Shown in pieces: positions 50,395 to 61,933 of a DNA stretch of 64,000 nt. The notes under the pieces were generated by a model that saw only the letters and a list, made by a program, of their open reading frames with translations, ran no database searches and was not told where the DNA came from. How positions within the stretch are numbered: the first letter of the stretch is position 1; every line of letters starts with the position of its first letter. The translations under genes and the position numbers were made by a program. The stretch is from Euglena gracilis (taxonomy: Eukaryota > Euglenida > Euglenophyceae > Euglenales), in NCBI GenBank assembly GCA_039621445.1, contig CP154956.1:64682257-64746256 (forward strand). Direction: 5' to 3'.

Positions 50395-50469
50395 CCATCC
50401 CCCCCCCCATTATGTACCCCCCCCATTATGTACCCCCTGGGGGGGAGGTACATGATGGGGGGGGGATGG
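50395..50469. mobile_element. 75-bp MITE P1, TA target
   Basis: CCATCCCCC at left, GGGGGATGG at right, internal CATTATGTACC / GGTACATGATG, TA on both sides. P2 at about 52,232-52,316 is the same family. Confidence 0.8.
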
Positions 50470-50471
50470 TA

Positions 50472-52230
50472 GCTCACTGTCATAACACTTTTTCTAAAGA
50501 ATTTCCCAAAAAATGCTCAAAAATCGACGTTTTTGGGACGTTTTCAAAAAGTGATATTTGGCAAATGTGCTGAAAATTGACCATTTATTGCAAACATCCA
50601 AAAAGTTGCCAAAAATGACCCCTTTTGAGCTGTTCGGTCGGGTCTGGGAATGGGACCTGGGTACCCCCCCCCAGGGTTGGGCGGCAAATTTGCGGGGTAA
50701 TTTTGCAGCGCAAATTTGCGGTAATTTTCCCCGTACCCGGTAAAAATTTTTTCCATACGGCAAGACACGAGAAAGGCTCTCAGCATCCCGAAGAAAGGAT
50801 CTTTTTTTTTGGGAAAGGGTGCTAAAAACATGAACTTGCCAGGGTTTTCGTCCGCCAGTGGGCGTTTGCACTTTTGTGCTTGTGGTGGACCCCCGCGGCC
50901 GCTGGCGGACAGGACCGAGTTTTCATGACGAATCATCTTTACACCTGCGATCAGATGTTGGCCCCATTTTTCCAACCTGGCGCATTCAAAATCTCCCAAA
51001 CCCCCTGGCTGAAGGAAAAACGGGCAGTTTCCGTGTGTCGTTCCCCCCCCCGGAAAAATAAAATCACCCTTGCCGTTTAAAAAATTGCCGTTTAAGCTAA
51101 AACTTTGCAATTTTCAGTTTTTTGGTCTTGAAAAAATTACACTGCCCACAAAAAATTGGACAACACCCAGATCACCACCACCTCCTGGTTGCAATGTGGA
51201 AAGACAGTGTGCTGAAAAACAAATGCATGCTGCAAAACAAATGCAAACAGTGAAAACAGTGAAACAGAAGGAAATGTGACCAATTAATCCAAGGAGACAC
51301 CAGAACGGATAACATCAGATGCCGTCGTCCAAAAACTCGAGTTCGCCTTCACCTTCACGAACAGCTCCTGTGGTGGGAGGGTAGGGTTTGTACGGTACAA
51401 CATAAGGACAGATGAGGGCATTTCCCCAACAAAATGTCGACACTCGCTGGGGGGGGGGTGGCCTGGATCTCCTTACTTCACAGACATCAGTGAGTGAAAT
51501 GACAAAAAAATTCTGTGGAGGGGAGCAAAAACACCTTTGTTCAGCCGTCAGCTGCTCACGGCCATGTGCATCATGCCCACCTGAACAGGCGCTCCAGCGT
51601 GATGTTGCTCAAACTTGCATCAGCGTCTCCAGCATTAGTGCACCTGAGCCCAACGTGCATCACACGGATGGCTGAGGAGAATGGCTCCTGCCACAAGCCT
51701 CATCTGCAGTATGTACGGCATTCTGTGATTGGCCTCGGTACATCCAAAATCCAAGTTCGTGTGCTTCTGAAAATGAGCCGCATTCGGGTGGTACTGGCAC
51801 TGAAACCATAACACTGCTCGAAGAAAGTAAACCAGATGAGCAGCACTCTGTGCATGACACCAGTCGCAGAAGCGACACTTTGCCACCTTCCAAACAACGT
51901 CCCGAGTGACAGGCCTGGAAGAAGAAGTTCAGAATAGGGGGGAAAATAAGATTTTGTCCGAACCTGAAATGCCGCTCCAGTTCCGCCACATGACTGTTGA
52001 AGGCCGGCGTCCTCCACTATTGCACAAAGGGATCCCGACATTATGACCAAGAGCCAGGGGATGAACCAGGCCATGTCCTCCATATGGGCAGCCTGAAAAC
52101 AGAACAAATAGGAAACACTTTCCTTTCGCGCTTTGGTTTTTTGCGAAATCTCCATTTTTTGCGAATTTTCCTTTTTTTCGCAAAAAACGAGAAAAAATCG
52201 TCTGCGGAGTCCAAGTTGCCCATCCCTGCC
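50472..52230. other. No gene recognised; scattered V-like repeat
   Basis: A 188-codon minus-strand frame (50,544-51,110) and a 151-codon one (51,700-52,155) lack motifs and biased composition. 51,820-51,850 shares aagtaaaccagatgagcagc with 37,795-37,820. Confidence 0.4.
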
Positions 52231-52231
52231 C

Positions 52232-52316
52232 CCCCCCCATTGTGTACCTCCCCCCCATTATGTACCCCCCCCCCAATTTCGGCCTCCGGGGGGAGGTACA
52301 TAATGGGGGGGGGATG
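52232..52316. mobile_element. MITE P2
   Basis: CATCCCTGCCCCC at left, GGAGGTACATAATGGGGGG and GGATGG-TA at right, with ATTATGTACC inside. The left TA is mutated. Confidence 0.65.
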
Positions 52317-52321
52317 GTAAA

Positions 52322-53232
52322 AGGGGTGGTGGACGCCAGTTCTGTCCGAAGGACAGAACCGGTATCCAGAACGCCGGGTTTTGGCAACCGCCATCCCTTG
52401 TTTAAAGCGGCGTTTTAGAGACGCCGGGTTCAGGACAGAACCGGCGTCCCCACCCTTCGGTCAAAGGACACTCCCAGGACCAATCTCCGACCACTTATCT
52501 GCATTGTCACGCCACTTTGCATTTCACCAAATTCCGGCGATCGCGAGGGTATTTCTGGCTGTATCAATCGTCCTCGTACAAAGTCACCCCTCAATCGAAA
52601 GCTCTTTTCATCAGACGACTGGCGCTCACCACCAAATTCAGCCACGCCGCCTGGAGCTCTTATTTTCTGTCACTGGGAAATCCTAATTTCACAACTCTGG
52701 TGCCCCCCAGGACCCCTCAGGTGGTTGATTCGAAGAGAAAAAACGTTTCTGTAAGGTATATTCAGCATCTTAAACCAAAAATCCCCAAAAATCACCGCAA
52801 ATTTCGATTCAGACTCTGGCTGATCCGACGGTCGCGAGCGTATCTCTGGCTGCGTGCAACGTTAGAATACCAAGTTACCCCTCGATCGAAAGCTCTTTTC
52901 AACAGACGACCAGCGGCGCTCATCAGATCTTTCCACGCCGCACGGTACTCTATATCGGAATCTGGGCCAATTTCACCAAATTTGGATATCCACCCCACTG
53001 GTCCCCAAATGGCAAAATTCATTGTCCTGCATGGTTAAAACAGTCATACCAGGACCTTAGGGCCACTTTTGGCCACTTTTGGTGACATTTTTAGGAATGA
53101 AAATCGGACGCCGGGTTTTGGACAAAACCGGCGTTCCTAACGCCGGGTTTTAGGACAGAACCGGCGTCCGGAAAACCCGTGGTGGGGGGGGACGCCGGTT
53201 CTGTCCTGATCCCGGCGTCTCAAACGCCAGTT
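52322..53232. mobile_element. Hairpin-tipped repeat Z1, copy 3 (reverse)
   Basis: Tips at 52,330-52,450 and 53,105-53,230 with CCGGCGTC palindromes. The interior is nearly identical to copy 2 over 650 bp. Confidence 0.82.
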
Positions 53233-53825
53233 TAACTTGGAAACACAAGGGATTTGCCTCGCGAATCGGAAACCCAACGGATTTGTCCCCCAAAACGACT
53301 TCAAAACACAAGCGATTTGCCCCCGAAAGCAACTTCGAAACGCAAGGTATTTGCGTCCCAAAAGAACTTCGAAACGCAAGGGATTTGTCCCCCAGTACGA
53401 CTTGGAAACGCAAGGGATTTGCCCCCCAACGACTTGTAAACACAGGGGACTTTGTTATTTTGGTTCCCTCGTAGAGTTGAGCAACAAAAGGGATTTGGCC
53501 CCCAAAACAACTTGGAAACACAAGGGACAAATCCCTTTTGTTGTTCAACTGTTCGAGGGCCCCAAAATTACAAAATCCTCTGTGTTTCCCAGTCGTTTCG
53601 TGGGGCAAATCCCTTGTGTTTCCAAGTCGTTTTGGGGGGCAAATCCCTTGTGTTTCCAAGTCGTTTTGAGGGCCCCAAAATAAAAAAATCCCTAGGGGGC
53701 AAATCCCTTACGTTTCCAAGTCGTTTTGGGGGGCAAATCCCTTGGGTTTCCAAATTGTTTCGCAGGGCAAATCCCTTGTGTTTCCAAGTGATTTTGGGGG
53801 GCAAATCCCTTTTGTTGTTCAACTG

Positions 53826-54070
53826 GAGGTTCGGCAGCCCCCCCCCCCCCCCCTGGTGGTCGGACCCCCTCGGCACGGCAAATGGGGACCCCCCCCCACC
53901 TGGTCAGCCGACCCCCTCGGCACGGCATGCCGAATCACACCAATGCATTTTCCTTTGGGAAATTCCGGCTGTCCGCCATGGTGGACCCCTCCCATGGGGG
54001 ACGGACCCCCTCGGCACAGCAAAATGGGGACCCCCCCCCCCGAGGGTCCTCGTTAGACGTGCCGAACCTC
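53826..54070. mobile_element. Element S (245 bp)
   Basis: Perfect ends GAGGTTCGGCA and TGCCGAACCTC, flanked by aactg and cactg of the satellite word caactgttcgaggg. Three internal copies of GGACCCCCTCGGCAC plus a C run. Confidence 0.82.
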
Positions 54071-54218
54071 CACTGCTCGAGACCCCAAAATTACAAAATC
54101 CCCTGTGTTTCCAAGTCGTTTCGTGAGGCAAATCCCTTGTGTTTCCAAGTTGTTTTGGTGGGTAATTCCCTTGTGTTGCTCAACTGCTTGAGGGCCCTTT
54201 TTTGGGGCAAATCCCTTG

Positions 54219-54440
54219 GGGGTGTTCCCCCCGCGTCCCCCCCGCGTCCCCCCCGCGTCCCCCCCGCGTCCCCCCCGCGTCCCGGATTTTGGCCGGGCAC
54301 ATTTTTTTGGTCGACCAATGGAAAATTACATTCGAATTTGGGTGACGCCAGAGAAAACGTGTGGGGGCAGTTGGGCCACAGTCCCCCCCCCCCCCGCGTA
54401 CCCCCCCCCCCCGCGTCTCCCCCCGCGTCCCGAACCACCC
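54219..54440. mobile_element. Element R (222 bp), CTTG duplication
   Basis: Begins GGGGTGTTCCCCCC and ends CCCGAACCACCC; CCCCCGCGTC clusters at both ends in the same orientation. CTTG flanks both sides (54,215-54,218; 54,441-54,444) within the satellite word cccttgtgttgctc. Confidence 0.82.
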
Positions 54441-54478
54441 CTTGTGTTGCTCAACTGTTCAAGGGCCCCAAAATCACA

Positions 54479-55593
54479 GGGGGAGCACACGGCTGGCCGA
54501 TGGCTGGCCGACGGCTGGCCGACGGCATGACGGAAGCCGGGTCATTTTGTTTAGCTAACTTTGGGTAGCAAATGCCTAATTTGGTGTGATAGTTCGGAGT
54601 TTTGAGAGGCAAATTCTTAATTTAGTGTGCCAATTCCTAATTTTGAGTGGCAAATGGCGAATTTCGGGTGTAAAAGTACTGAAATTTGAGCGGTGAGCCC
54701 TACTGTCCTTGGAAAAAATAAAATCTGGAAAAAAAAACATCTGAAAAAATAACATCCAGAAAGGCTTGCCAAATGCATATTGCCATGTCAAAAGGCACTG
54801 AACAGGTTATCTCGAAACTCGCAATGCTTGTGCAAAGGGCTGGTGCATTTGAGGTCAAACAGTCAGAAGCTCTTCAGCTGCATTTCGAGCTGCAACCTCT
54901 TGAAGCATGAATGATTGCCACAGTCGTTCGTTTTCTTCATCAAATGCCAAATTTGGTGCACTAGTTCCGAACTTTGAGAGGCAAATTTCTCTTTTCGTGG
55001 GCAATTCCTGATTTTGAGGAGCAAACTCCCAATTTCATGTGCAAATTCCTAATTTTGAGTGATGGATGCCTAATTTAGGGTGTGCCAATGCCTAATTGTG
55101 CCAATTCCTAATCCATGAAAAGGTTCCCATTTTGAGAGGCAAATGCGTAACTTGGGGGGAGCAATGTCCAAATTTCGGTTGGAAAATGCCTGATTTTGGG
55201 CAAATTTGGTGTAAAATCCTCTTTTTAGCCACTTGAAACCATTTCACACAAGCCTTTTTTTATTCAGTAAATTTTGCCAGTTCGCTGAAAATGGGACACC
55301 AGTTGAGCAATTTTTAGTCATTCAAATAATTTGTAGACAAAAATCCTTCACAATGACTAGAGAATGACCCAAAAATAGGTCGAAATGGTCAGAGTTGGGC
55401 AAAAAAGGTCCAAAATCGGCAAAATTGACAAAAATTGGCGAAAAATGACTTCAAATGGGCAAAAATGCAGCCTTCACCAACAATGAACATTACCTTGAAG
55501 GGCGATTGACGGCGAAATTGCTTCTGCATTGCAAGGCCATGGCTCGGGTCATTTTCCTTTGAGTCACACGGCTGGCCGACGGCGTGCTCCCCC
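54479..55593. mobile_element. Element AB (1.1 kb), ACA duplication
   Basis: GGGGGAGCAC and GTGCTCCCCC ends with CGGCTGGCCGA repeats inside each. The satellite word aaaatcacaaaatccc is split with ACA on each side. The interior (54,580-55,200) is an AT-rich series of aattcctaattttgag words. No gene. Confidence 0.78.
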
Positions 55594-55734
55594 ACAAAAT
55601 CCCTCATGTCACCAAATGATTTTGGGGTGTATTTTTGGCATAAGTACTCAATGTTAGTGTTCCTTCTTGTTGTTTTCTTTGTATTTGAAGGCCTAAAACA
55701 TCAAAAAAAATTCGAAAATTTTTTGATAGGGGGG

Positions 55735-56450
55735 TCGAGGTCGTGGGGTGGGCCGACCCTAGGATGGGCGACCCTAGGGTCGGCCCCATACTTGTAGTTA
55801 GTGCGACCGGAAAAAATGTTTCCGTGCGCCGCGACCCCCCCGGAAATTTTTTTTTGTAACCGGCAGCGCCGCGGCAATTTTTTCCTGTGCGCTGCGAATG
55901 CCGCGGCACTGGTTTATATGTGCGCCGCGACCGCCGCAGAAACTTTTGAAGTTTGTGCCGCGACCACCGCAGCAATTGTCTTTTTAAATTGTGTCCCACA
56001 TATACTTCCTTCCGGCCCCTTCCCCTCCCCTGCCTGGCCTCTTTGATACTTTCTCGACCATGGCCGAGAAGGGTATTTGGCGATAGGGAGTGAACTTTTG
56101 TGCAAGTGTTCTTGTTTATTTTCACAGATCAGCTTTCGCCATGTCGAGCGAGACCTCCACATAAACGTTCTTGAGCTCCGGGCAGAATTTTTTTTTTGTG
56201 CTGCAACCACCGCGGAAAATTTTTCCCCTTGCGTCGCGACCACCGTGGCAATAAATTTTGCTTGTGCCGCGACAGCCGCGGCAAAAATCCTTCTGTGCGC
56301 CGCGACCACCGTGGAAAATGTTTTTTTGCGCCGCGGCATGAGCGCCGCGGCGCATTAACTACAAGTATAGTCGGCCCACGACCCTAGAACGACCTTAGCG
56401 ACCTTAGCGACCCTAGGGTCGTATTGGGCCGACCCTAGGGTCGGCCCACA
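55735..56450. mobile_element. Element AC with CCTAGGGTCGGCC palindromic flanks
   Basis: ACTTGTAGTTAGTGCG (55,789) and GCATTAACTACAAGT (to 56,367) form TIRs. Outside are GACCCTAGGGTCGGCCCA repeats; inside are ~50-bp GTGCGCCGCGACCACCGC units on both sides in the same orientation. The centre has an acceptor-like tgtttattttcacag then an open frame ISFRHVERDLHINVLELR. Confidence 0.7.
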
Positions 56451-56459
56451 ACCCCCCCC

Positions 56460-57372
56460 CCCCCAGGCCAGATCTACCCCCGGACAAGTTCCCCCTAGTC
56501 CCTCCTCTATTCTGCATTTATTCAGATTGTCTTTCGAAAAAATTTTCCCAGAAGCATTTTTTTTTATCTTGGTCAAAGTCCAGGCAGGGATCAAATAGGG
56601 TTGGAAATTGTACAGCCTGTTTTCTCCGACGTTTTGGGCGTGTGAGAAAGACCAAAAATGTGGAAAATCAATGTCATCCCCCCCCCCTGTGTCGCAGTGT
56701 CTAATATCTGACTGCCCTGCACTTGGAGCCATCACCTCCCCAGCTTGCCACAGACACCCGCCACCGACCACCCCTGGAACCACGATCACCACCTGCCCAA
56801 TGTAGACTGTGCTTCTGCCATTCCTGCACTCATCTCTTTCCCCATGTTGGATTGCTCTGTTCAGGATACTCCCTTTTGGCACAGCTTTCCCCTCCCATTT
56901 CTCTTTTGCAAAATCACTCTCTCAAATTTTATGGCTCTAAACCTGGGTAAAAGTGTATTCCCTCCTAGCATTGTGGCGAAAGGAATATTAAAATATTTTA
57001 ATTGAAATATTTCATGAATTTTCAGAAATATATTTTCTCCTCCGTGAAAGATTTGAAAAATTGACCCTTCCTGTCACTGTTCATGAATCGGAGAAGCATG
57101 GTGAGGTCCGAGGCAGCCACTTGGTTGAAAATGAAAGAAAAATATAATTCAGTTTTGAAATATTTCCAAAATATTTCCGAAATATTTCTGAAATGAAATA
57201 TTAATTTCAATATTTCGAAAGATACTCAATGCTATTCCCTCCAGATGCTTTTTCCATTTCAGCAAAAAACAAAAATAGTCCGGGTACTGAACTCCGACCA
57301 TTCACCCCATATCAGTGTGGCCATATCAGTGTGGCAACCCCACTCTCAAGACACTCTCAAGACACTCTCCCT
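56460..57372. other. AT-rich stretch, GAAATATTT foldback, no gene
   Basis: GAAATATTTC-type words cluster at 56,990-57,035 and 57,150-57,225 in inverted arrangement. Short tandem catatcagtgtggc and agacactctca copies lie at 57,305-57,370. Confidence 0.45.
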
Positions 57373-57512
57373 GGCCCGGTTCCCGTATTTTTTTTTCCAG
57401 TTGTGAGCGACTGGATTTCTAGTTTCCGAATCACCTCCGTTTGACCCGCAACTCCCCGCCAGGCCCCAGTTATTCACCCGCGAAGGGGTCCAAACTGGGA
57501 AGGATTGGCCCC
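57373..57512. repeat. Dispersed repeat, copy of 372-512
   Basis: Same orientation, about 85-90% similar by eye. Confidence 0.7.
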
Positions 57513-57684
57513 CCCCTTCCGTCTCTGCCATTTCGCCACGGTCCAAAAATCGGTCAAAAAATCGATTTTTCAACCTATCTTCGGGTGCAAAATTCCCAAT
57601 TTTTGGGTGGCATGAGCGGCAAATGCATACCATCCTCCTGATGGTGTCCCACACCTGGCTCCACTACAGGGTGGGTTTAGGACA

Positions 57685-57835
57685 CTATCGAGGGGGGGGG
57701 ACATTATCGGGGGGGGGTCTGGCCAATGGAGAGCAGCCTTGGCATATGGGGCTCCAAGGAAAGCAGGGTGAAAAGCAAAGGGCATGGGACACTATTGAGG
57801 GGGGGGGGGGGCACTATCGGGAGGGGGGGCATAGT
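57685..57835. mobile_element. GGACACTATCGGGG G-run foldback
   Basis: GGACACTATCGAGGGG, GGACATTATCGGGGG and GCACTATCGGGAGGGG words. Similar in style to H elements. Confidence 0.45.
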
Positions 57836-57839
57836 ATTT

Positions 57840-59345
57840 CGGGTGAAAACTGCTCAATTTCAGCGGCTGATGCTGATTTGGTGCGCAAATGCATCATGCT
57901 GCATGGTATTCTACAGAAATTCCCCAAATTTGGCCAAATGGAAATTGTTGCACAATATACCACAATTTCTGGCCAAATACCCCCCAAAACTGCTTAGGTA
58001 TGATTGCCACATGTCTTCAAACCATTTTGGACACTTTTTGGCACTTTTTATTTTGGGTCCCCTAGACGCCATCTTCCCTCCCGAACCGGCGTCCTGACGC
58101 CGGTTCGGGCGTGAAGCCAGAGCCCCAATCCACGGTTTCAGATGAAAATCCTCAACACTGACCATAGAATGACCAAAATAGGCCAAAATGGCCAAAATTG
58201 ATAAAAAAATTTGGCAAAATTGGCTTCAAGTATTCATAAGCTTTATTTTAATTATTTTTAAATCATTTTTCCAGTGTAAATTGCAATTTTTCATTCCCAT
58301 TTGCATGGAAGGTGATCACAGGCGACCACATTGTAAAACGTTTAACATTCATGGTTGATGGCTCTGTGAAGTATTCATGATACCCCATGACATTTGCGAA
58401 TGCTACACATTTTTCCTTGCATGGGCAACCCATGATTGCCAAACGCTTTTTTTATATCGAGAATTGTGTCCCAGACGCCGGTTCGGGCGTGAAACCTGTG
58501 CCTGGGACGCCGGTTCGGGTACCCAGGCACACGTTTCACACCCGAACTGGCGTCTGGGACACAGTTTCTTGAAACCGTTTCTGGGGGGCTCCAGGTTCAC
58601 GCCCGAACCGGCAGCTTAGGAATCACGGCGAATTTCGCCCAAATACCCATGTTTTGGGCAGTTTTGGGGGTCTTTGGGCCCAAATTGGTGGCCGGTCGAA
58701 TTTGGTAGATTCCACACTTCTGAAGCCATGTTACCCATCAATCGAAAGCTCTTCTCAAGGGCTTTTGACAGATGGCCTCAGAATTCAGCCATAATGCACA
58801 TAGCTCTTATTTTCAGCGATCGTGTCCGATCCGAAATTTGACATTTTAATTTGTCAAATCCCACAGTTCTCCCCAAGACTTGTCGCTTGGTACCCACATG
58901 ACTCAGCCACATTGCACGGCGCTCTGAAAATCAGCGATCGCATTTTCTGACCCCGTTTGCATATTCGAAATTCCACTTTTCAGCTGCCATGTCGCCCATC
59001 GATCGAAAGCTCTTTTCAAGGGCTTTCAGCAGATGGCCTTGGATTTTTGCCATGCTGCGTGGTATTCTATTTCAGAAATTCTCCAAAGTTGGCCGAAAGT
59101 AAATTGTTGTTAAAAAAACCCCCAATTTCTGGCAGAAGACCCCCCAAAAACTGCTCAAATATGATTACGACATGTCTGCAAACCCTTTTGCACAGTTTTT
59201 AGCACTTTTTATTTTGGGTCCCCCAGACGCCGGTTTCATGCCCGAACCGGCGTCTGGGACGGCGGTTCGGCACAGAAATTTCCCGCCCGAACCGGCGTCC
59301 CAGACACTGGTTCGGGCGTGAACCCGGAGCCCCAGACACGGTTTC
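57840..59345. mobile_element. Two Z2-type repeats with a hairpin between
   Basis: 57,840-58,140 and 59,040-59,345 share the ctgcatggtattctac-like, ccgaaagt/ccaaatgg and gcactttttattttgggtcc blocks, each ending in GACGCCGGTTCGGGCGTG-type tips. 58,455-58,570 is a hairpin starting TTATATCGAGAATTGTGTCC with arms over 45 bp. Confidence 0.72.
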
Positions 59346-59442
59346 AAATATAGAAAAGCAGTAATTTATTCTTGTAAACCACATGTGTCGTGGATGTTTA
59401 TTCTCCTTTGCATTTCTCTTCTTTGCCGCATTTTTCACAGGA

Positions 59443-61000
59443 TTTTCCAAATGATGCATTGTGATTATGAAGGCAAACATCTTTTTCAGCCTCAAAATCG
59501 GCGCCACCTCAAGCTGTGGCTATGTGCTGTATTCTTTGGCATGGCAATCTGGTTTTCTTCAAACACACCACCACATATCGCACAGTTCTTGAAACCCTTG
59601 ATGCAACCAGCAAGTCAAGTGGATCCTCTTCATTCTCATCCAACTGTCCACCGGCTCAGGAACGTTCTTTTTCTCCAGCTCTTCGAGTTATTTTGCTCGG
59701 CTTTTTTAACTTTAGACAACGCGTGTATGAATTTGAGGGATTGAACAACATTTTTTTTAAAAAAAGTTGAAGGAGTTTGAGTGATTGGACAACATTCCTG
59801 CCCGCAACAGTGCAGTACGGGGCAGGAAATTTCGTCCGACGGAGGCTACCTCACACCAGACCATCCTCCGCGGTGCCCGCATTGTCGACCGCCTTGCCCC
59901 ACCAACCCGCCCCCCAACCGGCCGACTTTGCTTTGGAGGCCGTGGCCACCGCCAACGCCGTCCCCATCTTCCTTGGGGTGCCCGGGGCCGACGCGTCGTT
60001 TGAGCGGGAGATGAAGGAGATTGCGCGCCTCAAGAAGCGGAAGGAGCCACGCCACAAGGTCTTGCCGCCGAAGTCTGTGTTCCTGGACAGCTTATTGACT
60101 GCCATGGCCCTCAAGGAAAGGGTTGGGCATCCCCCCCCACACGGATCTGATTCATCTGGAGTGGCGTTGAAAAATATGGGGGCAACAGAATGGTTTGCAA
60201 CTCAGGCACCACTGGCTGCAAGAGTGGATTTTCATGTTAAGAATCCTCTTTTTTTTGCAACTTTTTTGGAGCCAGAAAACACCCCTTCCTGTTTGTTTAA
60301 AATTGTGCCGAGGGAGGGAAACAATATCATGTTCTACTTGGATATCTTCTTCTCTCTCCCAACAACATCGACCCTTCTGGTTCTTCTGGTTGTTCCATTG
60401 CATGAAAAAAAAATCACCCAACGCAGTTTCATGTCCATCCCAAATTGGAATTTTCCACCTCTTTCTGTTGTGAGAGCTGCCTGCACGCTGATGCAGATCA
60501 ACGCCCTCTCCTCCCAAAACACCACCGCGGAGAAAATCGAGCCTTTCGACACGTCCCCCCTCGCCCCCTCCCACCTCTCTGACGAGTTCATCGTCTATAT
60601 GACGGCGTTCCTGATCAATTTCGATTCTGATTTCACAAAGTGGTGCACAGGGCGTAGCTAAAGGAAATTTGACCCCACCCTTGGGGGGGGTCCAGCCAGC
60701 CAGCAGCCTTTTTCCAGCCCGGACCTCCCCCCCTCAATGGGATTTATTTATTTCTAGCCGCCTGAAGGGCGGCTGGACGATGACGGATTTTTCACTCTTG
60801 GGGTGTTAAATTGGGCAAAAATGGGTCAGATTTGGGCTGGCCAAATTTTTTTGGGGGGTCAAAAATTCGGTTTCTTGCATAATTGCACTTTCGATTTTTT
60901 GGTACCCAGTTTGATCCTGGGTCGGGCAGATCCCTAAGGAGGGGGGTCAGCCAGCAGCCTTTTTCCAGCCAGCCCAAATTTTCCAGCCTCTGACCTGGAC
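59443..61000 (+). CDS. Spliced host gene candidate, exons 1-2, function unknown
   Basis: An exon after ctttgccgcatttttcacag (59,441) in one frame reads GNLVFFKHTTTYRTVLETLD, ATSKSSGSSSFSSNCPPAQE. A GC-rich open frame from 59,777 reads TRPSSAVPALSTALPHQPAP, FALEAVATANAVPIFLGVPG, ADASFEREMKEIARLKKRKE, VFLDSLLTAMALKERVGHPP. A further coding-like stretch (60,470-60,660) reads LSVVRAACTLMQINALSSQN and ends at a stop (60,661). The middle (60,200-60,460) is AT-rich and may be intron. Charged helix and alanine-rich segments but no known domain. Confidence 0.45.
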
Positions 61001-61060
61001 GACCCAGGGGGGTCGTTAGAAACGCCCTGGTGGTGGACCACGGGGCTAAAGTACCAGATG
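60662..61060. repeat. CAGCCAGCAGCCTTTTTCCAG repeats
   Basis: The block agcagcctttttccagcc occurs at about 60,702 and 60,952, with G runs. 61,060-61,900 looks like intron; the 147-codon frame there (61,278-61,721) lacks coding character. Confidence 0.5.
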
Positions 61061-61933
61061 CCCTACAGCATCCGGCCTGTGTAGGGCAGGGTTTGTGTGA
61101 AAAAAATGTTTTCTATCTTTCGGGGTTGTCCTTATGGCTTCTGAACTGCAGGGGCCAATTGTTCAATTTTTTTTTTGAAGCTTAAAAGGGATCCCCCTTT
61201 CCTGGGCAGGCCATTTCTTTGGATCTAAATATCCCACAGGTTTCTCACTCTGTTGCTGAGACACAATTTGCCTGCAAATGACTTTTTTTGGCGATTTTTT
61301 TTGTTCAGCTACAGCAGCGCAGGGGGGGGAGTGGAGGAATGCAAGCTGCATAATTTGCATATTGCATAATCCAGAATCCTTAAAATTTTTGTTTCACATT
61401 AAAGGAGGTGGATACAACAAGGCATCCAAAAATGGACAAAAGCACACGCGTGTGGAACTTCTTCCAAACCTTGAGGGGATTTTTACCTCTTTGGGGTTTT
61501 TTTTTTGGTTGAACAAGACAATTCATTTAATTGTGCATGTTTTTGAACAGTCTTTCAATTCCTTTTATGAAGGACAGAGAAGCATGATGCACCCTGGTGT
61601 TGTAAAAGCTTTCATCAAATTTGCAAACCAAAATAAACCCCCAAAAAATGACACACCAAAAGCAGTGTCGTGCAAATTTGCACAATTCAATATGGAACAA
61701 CTAACGCTGCAAAATTCATAAGTGGAATCTGTAACTTCTGTTGGACATTCTGCACATTTCACTTTCTGGATTGTCTGGCAATTTTGGAAGCAGAAGGGTT
61801 TTCCTGTGCATTATGAAAATGTTCTTTAAGAAATTGAGTGGACAAACATGTGCAAAAACATAAATGAAGAAATATTTATAATGCAGCCAAAGGAAAATAA
61901 TCATGCAATTGTCCCCCAAAAGTTTTTGGGGTC

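Larger units (their letters stand above)
53233..54478. repeat. Satellite block 4 with nested elements S and R
   Basis: Units run in reverse orientation to about 53,525 and then forward. The block is interrupted by S and R. Confidence 0.88.

Noticed and set aside
50544-51110. 188-codon minus-strand frame
   Set aside because: No domain, no codon bias visible, runs through a C-run repeat, and no splice support.
56355-56882. 175-codon minus-strand frame
   Set aside because: Overlaps a plus-strand CCxx-rich stretch, extends into the AC element's repeat flank, and shows no motif.
61278-61721. 147-codon plus-strand frame between host exons
   Set aside because: AT-rich, Lys/Phe/Asn-rich composition like the surrounding introns.
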